Below are positions 27,891 to 38,472 of a DNA stretch of 64,000 bases, piece after piece. Below the pieces are notes generated by a model. It saw nothing but the letters and a program-made list of their open reading frames with translations, had not been told where the DNA came from and did no database searches. A program made the translations under genes and the position numbers. This DNA is from Pseudomonas sp. Root71 (lineage in GTDB: Bacteria; Pseudomonadota; Gammaproteobacteria; Pseudomonadales; Pseudomonadaceae), in the NCBI RefSeq assembly GCF_001429045.1, contig NZ_LMHY01000025.1, positions 68,040 to 132,039 on the forward strand, in the 5' to 3' direction. Numbering within the stretch: position 1 is the stretch's first letter; each line of letters begins with the position of its first letter.

Positions 27891-28754
27891 TCAGTCCACC
27901 CGACTCAAGGAAGTCCACAGCACCTGCGCCGCATACCCTCGATAAGGCCGCCATCCTTCAGCCCGCAACAGCAACTGCTTCGCTGTCACCGGCCCACCCT
28001 CCAGTGCCGCCATCGCATTGATCAGCCCCACATCACCATTGGGAAACCCGTCCATCTCTCGCAACTGACGCAAGGCAATGTATTGCGCCGTCCAGTCACC
28101 AATCCCGTGCAAGGCCAGCAACCGCGCTATGCCCCCTTCCCGGCCGGGCTCAAACAATCGCGGATCATCGAGCAATGCCTGAGCCACCCCCGACAAGGTC
28201 CGGCCTCGGCTTTTCGGCATGCCCAGCGTCGCCAGATCTGCGTCTGCCAAAACCCTGGCCTGGGGAAAAACATGGGTCACTCCCGGCAATGCTGAATTTA
28301 ACGGTGTGCCGTACCGCGCTACCAGTTTGCCCGCCAACCGGATCGCCGCCACCACCGTAATCTGCTGCCCCAGTACCGCGCGGATCGCCAGTTCCAGCCC
28401 ATCCCACGCTCCCGGTACGCGCAGGCCCGGGCGTTCGGCAATCAACCGCGCCATCAACGGATCAACCGCCAGGTGCCGGTGAATCGTGGACAGGTCGGCA
28501 TCCAGGTCGAACATTCGCCGCACTCGCGCAACGATCTCGGGTACGGCACCAGCATCCGGAAAGTCCAGGGTCAGCTCAAGCGCATCGGATGCGGCAGGCT
28601 GGATCGAAAACGTACCGTGTACGCCATGCAAGTCGATGCTGCGCGAGTAGACACCCTCGACCACCCTTTCCAGACCCACGATCGCCCGCGCCGACAAGAA
28701 CCCCAGCAACGCCGGCCAGTCATAGGGCGGCTGGTACGCCAGCAACACCCTCAC
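27891..28754 (-). CDS. alkA: DNA-3-methyladenine glycosylase II (AlkA)
   Basis: Base-excision repair glycosylase for alkylated purines. 287 aa, covering the AlkA N-terminal beta domain and the helix-hairpin-helix domain; no Ada domain is fused. AIRAVLGQQITVVAA is near residue 124, the HhH LLALHGIGDWTAQYIALR at 212-229, and the presumed catalytic Asp241 in NGDVGL. The start is GTG at 28754, overlapping the stop of the ArcD-like gene (GTGA), so the two are likely coupled, an unusual pairing of a repair gene with an antiporter. Confidence 0.9.
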   Translation of the reverse strand: MRVLLAYQPPYDWPALLGFLSARAIVGLERVVEGVYSRSIDLHGVHGTFSIQPAASDALELTLDFPDAGAVPEIVARVRRMFDLDADLSTIHRHLAVDPLMARLIAERPGLRVPGAWDGLELAIRAVLGQQITVVAAIRLAGKLVARYGTPLNSALPGVTHVFPQARVLADADLATLGMPKSRGRTLSGVAQALLDDPRLFEPGREGGIARLLALHGIGDWTAQYIALRQLREMDGFPNGDVGLINAMAALEGGPVTAKQLLLRAEGWRPYRGYAAQVLWTSLSRVD

Positions 28755-30178
28755 AGGCTGAGCACCCCGCTGTACAACCCATAAGCCGCCAGCCCCGCCC
28801 CCCCGATGACACAGGTGAAAATGCCTTTCTCGACCACCGTGAACAGCGGCTTGCCCTGCTCGTTACGAGCCTTGGCAAACAGGATCACACCCGGCGCATA
28901 CAGCAACGCCGACAGCAGCAAATACTTCAGGCCGCCGGCATACAGCAGCCACACCGCGTAGCCCAGGGCGATGCCACCGATCAGCAGGTCCTTGATCCGT
29001 TCGGCGGGTGCCTGTTGGTAGGTTTCACCCCGTGCGCACAACAACACCGCATAGGCCGCCGACCACAGGTACGGCACCAGAATCATCGAGGACGCCAGAT
29101 AAATCAGGCTGGTGTAGGTGCTGGCGGAAAACAGCGTGATCAGCAGGAACAACTGGATCATCGAGTTGGTCAGCCACATCGCATTGACTGGCACACGGTT
29201 GGCGTTTTCCTTGGTCAGGAATGCCGGCATGGTCTTGTCTTTCGCCGTGGCGAACAGGATTTCGGCGCACAGCAGCGCCCAGGACAACAAGGCCCCCAAC
29301 AGCGAAATCGCCAGGCCGACGCTGATCAGCAACGCCCCCCAAGGGCCGACGATATGTTCAAGCACCGCCGCCAGCGAGGGGTTCTGCAGTTTCGCCAGTT
29401 GCGGCTGGGTCATGATCCCCAGCGACAGCACGTTCACCAGCACCAGCAGCGCCAATACCCCAATGAACCCGATCACCGTCGCGCGGCCCACGTCGGAGCG
29501 TTTCTCTGCCCGGGCCGAATAGACACTGGCGCCCTCGATACCGATGAACACGAACACGGTGACCAGCATCATGTGTCGAACCTGATCCATCACACTGCCG
29601 AATTCCGGATTGTTGCGTCCCCAGATATCGAGGGTAAAGATGTCCGCCTTGAACGCCACGGCGGCGATCACAATGAACATGATCAGCGGCACGATCTTCG
29701 CCACCGTGGTCACCTGGTTGATGAACGCCGCCTCCTTGATCCCGCGCATCACCACAAAATGCACGGTCCAGAGCAGCACCGAAGCGCAGACGATGGCGAT
29801 CGGCGTGTTGCCTTCACCAAAGACCGGAACGAAATAACCGAGGGTGCTGAACAGCAGCACGAAGTAGCCGACGTTGCCCAGCCAGGCGCTGATCCAGTAG
29901 CCCCAGGCCGAAGAAAAGCCCATGTAGTCGCCAAACCCGGCCTTGGCATAGGCGTACACCCCGGAGTCCAGTTCCGGCTTGCGATTGGCCAGGGTCTGGA
30001 ACACGAACGCAAGGGTCAGCATGCCGACGGCGGTGATTGCCCAACCGATCAGGATCGCCCCGGCATCGGCCCTGGCCGCCATGTTTTGCGGCAGGGAAAA
30101 AATCCCGCCACCGATCATCGAACCCACCACCAACGCGATCAAGGCGCTCAGGCGAAGCTTGTTCGGTGATTGCGCCAT
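28751..30178 (-). CDS. ArcD-type basic amino acid antiporter, second copy
   Basis: 475 aa APC-superfamily antiporter with about 12 hydrophobic segments. It opens like the neighbouring ArcD (LIALVVGSMIGGGIFSLPQNMAA) and is very similar along most of its length (for example FQTLANRKP, SGVYAYAKAGFGDYMGFSSAWGYW). Probably exchanges arginine/ornithine or lysine-type substrates. It diverges from arcD across 440 bp. Its stop overlaps the alkA start. It looks like a tandem inverted gene duplication. Confidence 0.88.
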   Translation of the reverse strand: MAQSPNKLRLSALIALVVGSMIGGGIFSLPQNMAARADAGAILIGWAITAVGMLTLAFVFQTLANRKPELDSGVYAYAKAGFGDYMGFSSAWGYWISAWLGNVGYFVLLFSTLGYFVPVFGEGNTPIAIVCASVLLWTVHFVVMRGIKEAAFINQVTTVAKIVPLIMFIVIAAVAFKADIFTLDIWGRNNPEFGSVMDQVRHMMLVTVFVFIGIEGASVYSARAEKRSDVGRATVIGFIGVLALLVLVNVLSLGIMTQPQLAKLQNPSLAAVLEHIVGPWGALLISVGLAISLLGALLSWALLCAEILFATAKDKTMPAFLTKENANRVPVNAMWLTNSMIQLFLLITLFSASTYTSLIYLASSMILVPYLWSAAYAVLLCARGETYQQAPAERIKDLLIGGIALGYAVWLLYAGGLKYLLLSALLYAPGVILFAKARNEQGKPLFTVVEKGIFTCVIGGAGLAAYGLYSGVLSL

Positions 30179-30618
30179 CGTTGCATCTCCATTTTTCTGA
30201 GGGGCGACAACTGCCGCGAGATCGTCACATAACGGGCGTCAATTAAACTGTTGAAGAGTAATAACGTTTATTGGATAACGCCAACATAGGTCTTTTACTT
30301 GCACAAAACGGCTATTAGAGGCGCCGATATAATCATTTGTTGTATAGGTTTTTCCAATACATCAATTTTGTACAAAAAACCCGCGAGGAAAAGTTGCGAT
30401 TTTTGAAAAACCAACTAGCGTCATAATTCGAAACAAATTCTAAAAGTACTTAAATAATCCACAAAAGGCTCTAGAACAAGCATTACAGACAGCCGCCCTG
30501 CAAATGATGGCACTTCGCTAAAAACTGGAAAAGCTCTCATTTTGTGATCTAAGTCAGCTGATTTGATATTCAACGGAATTAGTCTGTTGTTTCTCTTCTC
30601 CTGCATTGGAGTCATGCA
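30179..30618. other. A/T-rich divergent promoter region between the two arcD paralogues
   Basis: 440 bp with no supported gene, markedly lower in GC than the flanks. It contains TTTTGTACAAAA (30367-30378) and an ANR-like site near the arcD end (30544-30557). No good ANR box was found near the minus-strand paralogue. Confidence 0.6.
30544..30557 (+). promoter_or_regulatory. Candidate ANR (FNR-type) box and arcD promoter
   Basis: GTGATCTAAGTCAG keeps the symmetric TGAT-N4-GTCA core of ANR sites. If it sits at -41.5, the start of transcription falls near 30592 and a -10-like TAGTCT occupies 30580-30585. This would give anaerobic activation of arcDABC, as known in P. aeruginosa. Confidence 0.5.
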
Positions 30619-32046
30619 ATGTCTGAAGCTCCCGGAAAACTCAAACTCGGCGCGCTGGTCGCGTTAGTCGTGGGTTCGATGATTGGTGGCGGGATCTTTT
30701 CCCTGCCACAAAACATGGCCGCCAGCGCGGATGTCGGCGCCATTCTGATCGGTTGGGCGATCACTGCCGTTGGCATGCTCACCCTGGCGTTCGTGTTCCA
30801 GACCCTGGCCAATCGCAAACCCGATCTTGATGGCGGGGTCTACGCCTACGCCAAGGCCGGTTTCGGCGACTACATGGGCTTCTCGTCCGCCTGGGGGTAC
30901 TGGATCAGTGCCTGGCTGGGCAACGTCGGTTACTTCGTCTTGTTGTTCAGCACGCTCGGCTATTTCTTTCCGCTATTTGGGGAGGGGAATACCCCTGCTG
31001 CCGTGATCGGTGCCTCGGTGCTGCTCTGGGCCGTGCATTTCCTCGTACTGCGAGGAATAAAGGAAGCAGCGTTCATCAACCTGGTGACCACCGTCGCCAA
31101 GATCGTGCCGCTGCTACTGTTCATGCTGATCGCCTTGTTCGCCTTCAAACTGGACATCTTCACCGCTGACATCTGGGGCCTGAAGAACCCGGACCTGGGC
31201 AGCGTGATGGACCAGGTGCGCAAGATGATGCTGGTCACCGTGTGGGTGTTCATCGGCATCGAAGGCGCGAGCATCTTTTCGGCCCGGGCGGAAAAACGCA
31301 GTGACGTGGGTAAAGCCACCGTGATCGGTTTCGTCACTGTGCTGCTGTTTTTGGTCCTGGTGAATGTGCTGTCGCTGGGGATCATGACCCAGCCGGAACT
31401 GGCCAAACTGCAGAACCCGTCAATGGCCGCCGTGCTGGAACACGTGGTCGGTCACTGGGGCGCGGTGCTGATCAGTGTCGGTTTGATCATCTCGTTGCTG
31501 GGGGCGCTGCTGTCGTGGGTGCTGTTGTGCGCGGAGATCATGTTCGCCGCCGCCAAGGACCACACCATGCCGGCGTTTTTGCGCAAGGAAAACGCCAACC
31601 ACGTACCGGTCAATGCCCTGTGGCTGACCAACGCCATGGTCCAGGTTTTCCTGATCATCACGCTGTTCTCGGCCAGCACTTACCTGTCGCTGATCTACCT
31701 CGCCACCTCGATGATCCTGGTGCCGTACCTGTGGTCGGCGGCCTATGCGTTGCTGTTGGCGGTGCGTGGCGAAAGCTACGAAGGCGCGGCGGGCGAGCGG
31801 CAGAAGGATCTCATCATCGGTGCCGTGGCCCTGATCTACGCGATCTGGCTGCTGTACGCCGGCGGCACCAAATACCTGTTGCTGTCCGCCCTGCTCTACG
31901 CCCCCGGCGTGATCCTTTTTGCAAAGGCCAAGCTGGAAATCAACAAACCGGTTTTCACCAACGTCGAGAAGCTGATTTTCGCTGCGGTGGTCGTCGGCGC
32001 CGTGGTGGCGGCCTACGGCCTCTATGACGGCTTCCTGACCCTTTAA
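30619..32046 (+). CDS. arcD: Arginine/ornithine antiporter ArcD
   Basis: 475 aa inner-membrane antiporter of the APC superfamily, taking in arginine in exchange for ornithine made by the deiminase pathway. Around 12 membrane segments; N-terminal VGSMIGGGIFSLPQNM is the substrate-binding first helix. Ribosome-binding site GGAG lies 9 bases before the ATG. It leads the arcDABC order. Confidence 0.95.
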   Translation: MSEAPGKLKLGALVALVVGSMIGGGIFSLPQNMAASADVGAILIGWAITAVGMLTLAFVFQTLANRKPDLDGGVYAYAKAGFGDYMGFSSAWGYWISAWLGNVGYFVLLFSTLGYFFPLFGEGNTPAAVIGASVLLWAVHFLVLRGIKEAAFINLVTTVAKIVPLLLFMLIALFAFKLDIFTADIWGLKNPDLGSVMDQVRKMMLVTVWVFIGIEGASIFSARAEKRSDVGKATVIGFVTVLLFLVLVNVLSLGIMTQPELAKLQNPSMAAVLEHVVGHWGAVLISVGLIISLLGALLSWVLLCAEIMFAAAKDHTMPAFLRKENANHVPVNALWLTNAMVQVFLIITLFSASTYLSLIYLATSMILVPYLWSAAYALLLAVRGESYEGAAGERQKDLIIGAVALIYAIWLLYAGGTKYLLLSALLYAPGVILFAKAKLEINKPVFTNVEKLIFAAVVVGAVVAAYGLYDGFLTL

Positions 32047-32097
32047 CTCCTGTTTCTAGAAGCACAACCCTGTTTTGTCATCTGGAGGATCACTGTA

Positions 32098-33354
32098 ATG
32101 ACCACGGAAAAAGTTAAGTACGGCGTCCATTCCGAAGCCGGCAAACTGCGCAAAGTCATGGTTTGCTCCCCAGGCCTGGCCCATCAGCGGCTGACCCCGA
32201 ACAACTGCGATGAACTGCTGTTCGACGATGTGCTGTGGGTGGCCCAGGCCAAGCGCGACCACTTCGACTTCGTTACCAAGATGCGCGAACGCAACGTCGA
32301 TGTACTGGAAATGCACAACCTGCTGACCGACATCGTCGCCATTCCCGAAGCCCTGGACTGGATTCTGGAACGCAAGATCACCGCCAACTCGGTGGGCCTG
32401 GGCCTGATCAACGAAACCGCGTCGTGGCTGCGCAGCCTGGAGCCACGTCACATCGCCGAGTTCCTGATCGGCGGCGTATCGGGTGACGATTTGCCCACCA
32501 GTTTCGGCGGCAAGGCCATCGAGATGTTCCGCGACTTCCTCGGCCACTCCAGCTTCATCCTGCCGCCGCTGCCAAACACCCAGTTCACCCGCGATACCAC
32601 CTGCTGGATCTACGGCGGCGTCACCCTCAACCCGATGTACTGGCCGGCGCGCCGTCAGGAAACCCTGCTGACCACCGCCATCTACAAGTTCCACCCCGAG
32701 TTCACCAACGCCGACTTCCAGATCTGGTACGGCGACCCGGACAAAGACCACGGCAACTCCACCCTTGAGGGTGGCGACGTGATGCCGATCGGCAACGGTG
32801 TGGTGTTGATCGGCATGGGCGAGCGTTCGTCGCGCCAGGCCATTGCCCAACTGGCGGTGAACCTGTTCAAAAACAAGGCGGTCGAGAAAGTGATCGTTGC
32901 CGGCCTGCCGAAATCCCGCGCGGCGATGCACCTGGACACCGTGTTCAGCTTCTGCGATCGCGACCTCGTCACGATCTTCCCGGAAGTGGTGAACCAGATT
33001 GTCGCCTTCACCCTGCGTCCCGATGAAAGCAAGGCCGGTGGCATCGACATCCGCCGAGAAGAAACCAACTTCCTCGACACCGTGGCCCAGGCCCTGAACC
33101 TCAAGGCGTTGCGCGTGGTGGAAACCGGCGGCAACAGTTTCGCCGCCGAACGCGAGCAATGGGACGACGGCAACAACGTAGTGGCCGTGGAGCCGGGCGT
33201 GGTCATCGGCTACGACCGCAATACCTACACCAACACCCTGATGCGCAAGGCCGGTGTGGAAGTGATCACCATCAGCGCCGGCGAACTCGGCCGGGGACGG
33301 GGCGGCGGCCATTGCATGACCTGCCCGATCATCCGCGACCCGATTGACTACTAA
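32098..33354 (+). CDS. arcA: Arginine deiminase
   Basis: Hydrolyses arginine to citrulline and ammonia. 418 aa, the same length as P. aeruginosa ArcA. Catalytic Cys406 is in GGGHCMTCP; the His of the triad is in [11 protein letters not shown] near residue 278; the substrate-binding [13 protein letters not shown] is near residue 163. Ribosome-binding site TGGAGGATCA. Confidence 0.97.
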   Translation: MTTEKVKYGVHSEAGKLRKVMVCSPGLAHQRLTPNNCDELLFDDVLWVAQAKRDHFDFVTKMRERNVDVLEMHNLLTDIVAIPEALDWILERKITANSVGLGLINETASWLRSLEPRHIAEFLIGGVSGDDLPTSFGGKAIEMFRDFLGHSSFILPPLPNTQFTRDTTCWIYGGVTLNPMYWPARRQETLLTTAIYKFHPEFTNADFQIWYGDPDKDHGNSTLEGGDVMPIGNGVVLIGMGERSSRQAIAQLAVNLFKNKAVEKVIVAGLPKSRAAMHLDTVFSFCDRDLVTIFPEVVNQIVAFTLRPDESKAGGIDIRREETNFLDTVAQALNLKALRVVETGGNSFAAEREQWDDGNNVVAVEPGVVIGYDRNTYTNTLMRKAGVEVITISAGELGRGRGGGHCMTCPIIRDPIDY

Positions 33355-33435
33355 CCTATTACCTTGGCCCGCGCTGCCCTCTACCCAAGGGCATGCGCAG
33401 GCCAAGGGGATAACCGACACCTTAGGAGATCCAAA

Positions 33436-34446
33436 ATGGCGTTCAATATCCATAACCGCAATCTGCTGAGCCTGGAACACCACACTCCTCGCGAATTGCG
33501 CTACCTGCTCGACCTGTCCCGCGACCTCAAGCGTGCCAAGTACACCGGTACCGAACAGCAGCATCTCAAGGGCAACAACATCGCGCTGATCTTCGAAAAA
33601 ACCTCGACCCGCACCCGCTGCGCGTTCGAAGTTGCAGCCTATGACCAGGGCGCCAACGTCACCTACATCGACCCGAACTCCTCGCAGATCGGCCACAAGG
33701 AAAGCATGAAGGACACCGCCCGCGTACTCGGGCGCATGTACGACGCTATCGAGTACCGTGGCTTCAAACAGGAAATCGTCGAGGAGCTGGCCAAGTTCGC
33801 CGGCGTACCGGTGTTCAATGGCCTGACCGACGAGTATCACCCGACACAAATGATCGCCGACGTGCTGACCATGCGCGAGCACGCCGACAAGCCGATCCAC
33901 GAGATCAGCTACGTCTACCTGGGCGACGCGCGCAACAACATGGGCAACTCCCTGCTGCTGATCGGCGCCAAGCTCGGCATGGACGTGCGCATCTGCGCGC
34001 CAAAAGCCCTGTGGCCGGCGGACGACCTGGTGGCTCGCTGCAAACAGTACGCCGAAGAAAGCGGCGCGCGCATCACCCTCACCGAAGACCCAAAAGCCGC
34101 GGTCAAGGGCGTGGACTTCATCCACACCGACGTCTGGGTGTCGATGGGCGAGCCGGTCGAAGCCTGGGCCGAGCGCATCCAGCAACTGCTGCCGTATCAG
34201 GTCAACGCCGAACTGATGAAAGCCACCGGCAATCCGCGCACCAAGTTCATGCACTGCCTGCCGGCGTTCCACAACAGCGACACCAAGATCGGCAAGCAGA
34301 TTGCCGAGCAGTACCCGTTCCTGAACAACGGCATCGAAGTGACCGATGACGTGTTCGAGTCGCCGGCCTGCATCGCCTTCGAGCAAGCGGAAAACCGCAT
34401 GCACACCATCAAGGCGATTCTGGTGTCGACGCTGGCGGATCTATAA
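33436..34446 (+). CDS. arcB: Ornithine carbamoyltransferase, catabolic
   Basis: Phosphorolysis of citrulline to ornithine and carbamoyl phosphate. 336 aa from the ATG at 33436 with TAGGAGATCC upstream; an in-frame start at 33364 adds unrelated residues. Carbamoyl-phosphate-binding STRTRC is near residue 57, the catabolic-type [12 protein letters not shown] follows, and the ornithine/catalytic HCLPAFHN is near residue 273. Position in the arc operon supports the catabolic role. Confidence 0.96.
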   Translation: MAFNIHNRNLLSLEHHTPRELRYLLDLSRDLKRAKYTGTEQQHLKGNNIALIFEKTSTRTRCAFEVAAYDQGANVTYIDPNSSQIGHKESMKDTARVLGRMYDAIEYRGFKQEIVEELAKFAGVPVFNGLTDEYHPTQMIADVLTMREHADKPIHEISYVYLGDARNNMGNSLLLIGAKLGMDVRICAPKALWPADDLVARCKQYAEESGARITLTEDPKAAVKGVDFIHTDVWVSMGEPVEAWAERIQQLLPYQVNAELMKATGNPRTKFMHCLPAFHNSDTKIGKQIAEQYPFLNNGIEVTDDVFESPACIAFEQAENRMHTIKAILVSTLADL

Positions 34447-34481
34447 CGGCTGATCATGTCCTCTTGATCGCTCACTGACCC

Positions 34482-34565
34482 GTAGGAGCTGCCGAAGGCT
34501 GCGATCTTTTGATCTTTGAAGATCAGTAGCAAGATCAAAAGATCGCAGCCTTCGGCAGCTCCTAC
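34482..34565. repeat. REP pair, family 1, inside the arc operon
   Basis: Inverted TAGGAGCTGCCGAAGGCTGC copies between arcB and arcC. Its right edge is about 5 bases from the AGAAGGA ribosome-binding site of arcC, so a hairpin there could affect arcC translation or arcB mRNA stability. Confidence 0.9.
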
Positions 34566-34582
34566 TCTAGAAGGACTGCACC

Positions 34583-35512
34583 ATGCGTATCGTCGTTGCT
34601 CTGGGCGGTAATGCCCTGCTCCGCCGGGGCGAACCCATGACCGCTGACAACCAGCGCGCCAACATCCGGATCGCCACCGAACAGATCGCCAAGATCCATC
34701 CCGGCAACCAATTGGTCATCGCCCACGGCAATGGCCCTCAGGTCGGCCTGCTGTCTCTGCAGGCGGCGGCCTACACCTCGGTTTCGCCCTACCCGCTGGA
34801 CGTGCTCGGTGCCGAAACCGAAGGCATGATCGGCTACATCATCGAACAGGAACTGGGCAACCTGCTGGACTTCGAAGTGCCCTTCGCGACCTTGCTGACC
34901 CAGGTCGAAGTCGATGCCAATGACCCGGCCTTCAAGAACCCCACCAAACCCATCGGCCCTGTCTATACCAAGGATGAGGCCGAAGCACTGGCCGCCGAGA
35001 AAGGCTGGGCCATTGCCCCGGACGGCGACAAATACCGTCGCGTGGTCGCCAGCCCGAAACCGAAGCGCATCTTCGAAATCCGCCCGATCAAATGGCTGCT
35101 GGAAAAAAGCAGCATCGTGATCTGCGCCGGCGGTGGCGGCATTCCGACCATGTATACCTCGCCCGGCAAACTCGAGGGCGTCGAAGCGGTCATCGACAAG
35201 GACCTGTGCTCGGCGCTGCTGGCCGAACAGCTTGAAGCCGATCTGCTGGTGATCGCCACCGACGTCAACGCCGCCTTCATCGACTTTGGCAAACCCACGC
35301 AGAAAGCCATCGCCCAGGCCCACCCCGACGAAATGGAAAAACTCGGCTTCGCCGCCGGCTCCATGGGACCGAAGGTGCAGGCAGCCTGCGAATTCGCACG
35401 CCATACTGGGAAAGTCGCAGTGATCGGTTCGCTCGCGGACATCGAAGCGATCGTCCAGGGCAAGGCCGGCACGCGCATCAGTACGGCGACACCGGGCATC
35501 AGCTATCAGTAA
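34583..35512 (+). CDS. arcC: Carbamate kinase
   Basis: Makes ATP from carbamoyl phosphate and ADP, the energy-yielding step. 309 aa. The phosphate loop [10 protein letters not shown] is at residues 4-13; [11 protein letters not shown] is at about 50-60; [21 protein letters not shown] and [13 protein letters not shown] follow. Last enzyme of the arc operon. Confidence 0.96.
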   Translation: MRIVVALGGNALLRRGEPMTADNQRANIRIATEQIAKIHPGNQLVIAHGNGPQVGLLSLQAAAYTSVSPYPLDVLGAETEGMIGYIIEQELGNLLDFEVPFATLLTQVEVDANDPAFKNPTKPIGPVYTKDEAEALAAEKGWAIAPDGDKYRRVVASPKPKRIFEIRPIKWLLEKSSIVICAGGGGIPTMYTSPGKLEGVEAVIDKDLCSALLAEQLEADLLVIATDVNAAFIDFGKPTQKAIAQAHPDEMEKLGFAAGSMGPKVQAACEFARHTGKVAVIGSLADIEAIVQGKAGTRISTATPGISYQ

Positions 35513-35575
35513 ACGAAACTGCGGGGCAGGCCTGAGGCTTGCCCTGATTCAAGATCTTTTGAAGGAGAGTCAACA

Positions 35576-35938
35576 ATGGCAACGTTCGAGCCGGGTCACC
35601 TGCACATCGAGCGACACGCGCTGAACAAGGATGACGTCAGCTACAACATCTGCATCGACTATGAAATCGCCCAGGATCCCAAGGAAGGCAAGGGGATGCA
35701 GTTCAAGATGCACGGCAACATCCAGGGCAAGGACATGAGCGAGACGTTCTTCCTGCCCAAGGACATGGCCTACAACTTCGCCAGCAACGTCACCAAGATT
35801 GCCGAGAAGCATGGCATCCCGAAAACCCATAGCAACATCGGTTCGATCCACAAACATTACGACGCAATGTTCGAAGACGTGCGGGTGCAGTTGAACATGA
35901 AATCGGGCGACCCGGTCAAACCCGAGCACCTGGAATAA
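35576..35938 (+). CDS. DUF5064-like hypothetical protein
   Basis: 120 aa soluble protein, starting MATFEPGHLHIERHAL, with a strong GAAGGAGAG ribosome-binding site. It resembles the Pseudomonas DUF5064 proteins; function unknown. It lies 63 bp after arcC in the same direction and may be co-expressed. Confidence 0.8.
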   Translation: MATFEPGHLHIERHALNKDDVSYNICIDYEIAQDPKEGKGMQFKMHGNIQGKDMSETFFLPKDMAYNFASNVTKIAEKHGIPKTHSNIGSIHKHYDAMFEDVRVQLNMKSGDPVKPEHLE

Positions 35939-35947
35939 CGTTTGGAA

Positions 35948-36026
35948 GATCAAAAGATCGCAGCCTTCGGCAGCTCCTACAGGGGAATGCGTTCGGCGTA
36001 GGAGCTGCCGAAGGCTGCGATCTTTT
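35948..36026. repeat. REP pair, family 1
   Basis: Inverted copies with TAGGAGCTGCCGAAGGCTGC around a GGGGAATGCGTTCGG centre, between the DUF5064-like gene and gcsR. Confidence 0.9.
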
Positions 36027-36112
36027 CAAGCCATACCCCATCGACATTTCACCTGCCCCCTCCTCCAAGGCATACTTGCCACCCTTCGCACTGCAGACCC
36101 CAAGACCGCCCC

Positions 36113-37621
<1,509 letters not shown>

Positions 37622-37662
37622 AGCCTTGCGTCGACAGATGGTGGGCTGTGTACACCAACCTG

Positions 37663-37745
37663 TGTAGGAGCTGCCGCAGGCTGCGATCTTTTGACTTTGA
37701 TCTTATGGTGCCTGCGACAAGATCGCAGCCTGCGGCAGCTCCTAC
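37663..37745. repeat. REP pair, family 1
   Basis: Inverted TGTAGGAGCTGCCGCAGGCT copies, just after gcsR. Confidence 0.9.
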
Positions 37746-37799
37746 GGAACGGATTGTCACTTCGAAAACTTCTTCACCTGTTTAAAAACGACCTCCACC

Positions 37800-37836
37800 T
37801 GTACTGAAAGCGCTACAGCGGAACGATATCGCTACA
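37800..37836 (-). promoter_or_regulatory. Two tandem GcsR-type binding repeats
   Basis: On the minus strand TGTAGCG-ATAT-CGTTCCG (37819-37836) and TGTAGCG-CTTT-CAGTACA (37800-37817) match the TGTAACG-N4-CGTTCCG pattern reported for GcsR. Repeat period is 19 bp. Confidence 0.75.
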
Positions 37837-37899
37837 CCCCTCTCCGATCACGGCTGTGCAAGGCTTTGATCCACCTCGGCTTTTATCATTGACATATGC

Positions 37900-37917
37900 C
37901 GTATCGATTTCGCTACA
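37900..37917 (-). promoter_or_regulatory. Third GcsR-type binding repeat
   Basis: Minus strand TGTAGCG-AAAT-CGATACG, same orientation as the upstream pair, about 67 bp before the sigma-54 promoter. Confidence 0.65.
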
Positions 37918-37983
37918 ACGATTGATTTTCAGCCTTTGTCGAAACCACCTAAATCATTGATCAATAACAATAAAAATAACGTT

Positions 37984-37998
37984 GGCCGCGTTCTTGCT
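37984..37998 (+). promoter_or_regulatory. Sigma-54 promoter of gcvH-gcvP-sdaA-gcvT
   Basis: GGCCGCGTTCTTGCT: the invariant GG (37984-37985) and GC (37996-37997) are separated by exactly 10 bases, and the -12 TTGCT is intact. The start of transcription would be near 38009, about 70 bases before gcvH. Confidence 0.8.
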
Positions 37999-38077
37999 AT
38001 GTACTCCCACATAAACCGGGCATTGCCCAAGCATTCAATCGCGTCCACCAGACGAGTCTGGCCCCTTAGGAGTTTCC

Positions 38078-38461
38078 ATGAGCGAGTTGCGTTTTACTGA
38101 AGATCACGAATGGCTGCGCACCGAAGCTGACGGCAGCGTCACGGTCGGCATCACCGCTTTCGCACAGAACGCCCTGGGCGACGTGGTTTTCGTTCAACTG
38201 CCTGAGCTGCAGTCCTACGACAAAGGCGCCGAAGCCGCCACCGTGGAATCGGTAAAGGCTGCCAGCGGCGTGTACATGCCGCTGGACGGCGAAGTGCTGG
38301 AAGTGAACCCGGCGCTGGACAGCAGCCCTGAACTGGTCAACGAAGATCCGCTGGGTGAAGGCTGGTTCTTCCGCTTCCAGCCAAGCGACGCCTCGGCAGT
38401 CGCCCAACTGCTGGATCAGGACGCCTACGACCGTCTTATCAAAGCCCAAGCCGAAGCCTGA
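38078..38461 (+). CDS. gcvH: Glycine cleavage system H protein
   Basis: 127 aa lipoyl carrier shuttling the aminomethyl group. Lipoylated Lys60 in VESVKAASG. Strong ribosome-binding site (TAGGAG). First gene of the GcsR-controlled operon; this is the paralogue linked with sdaA (often gcvH2). Confidence 0.96.
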   Translation: MSELRFTEDHEWLRTEADGSVTVGITAFAQNALGDVVFVQLPELQSYDKGAEAATVESVKAASGVYMPLDGEVLEVNPALDSSPELVNEDPLGEGWFFRFQPSDASAVAQLLDQDAYDRLIKAQAEA

Positions 38462-38472
38462 GGAGCACTGAC

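Noticed and set aside
30179..30618. A second ANR box for the minus-strand ArcD paralogue
   Set aside because: No TGA-N6-TCA-type site at a suitable distance from its start was found.
32056..34404. Antisense frame of about 780 codons opposite arcA and arcB
   Set aside because: Spans two certain genes on the other strand, has no ribosome-binding site and no recognisable domain.
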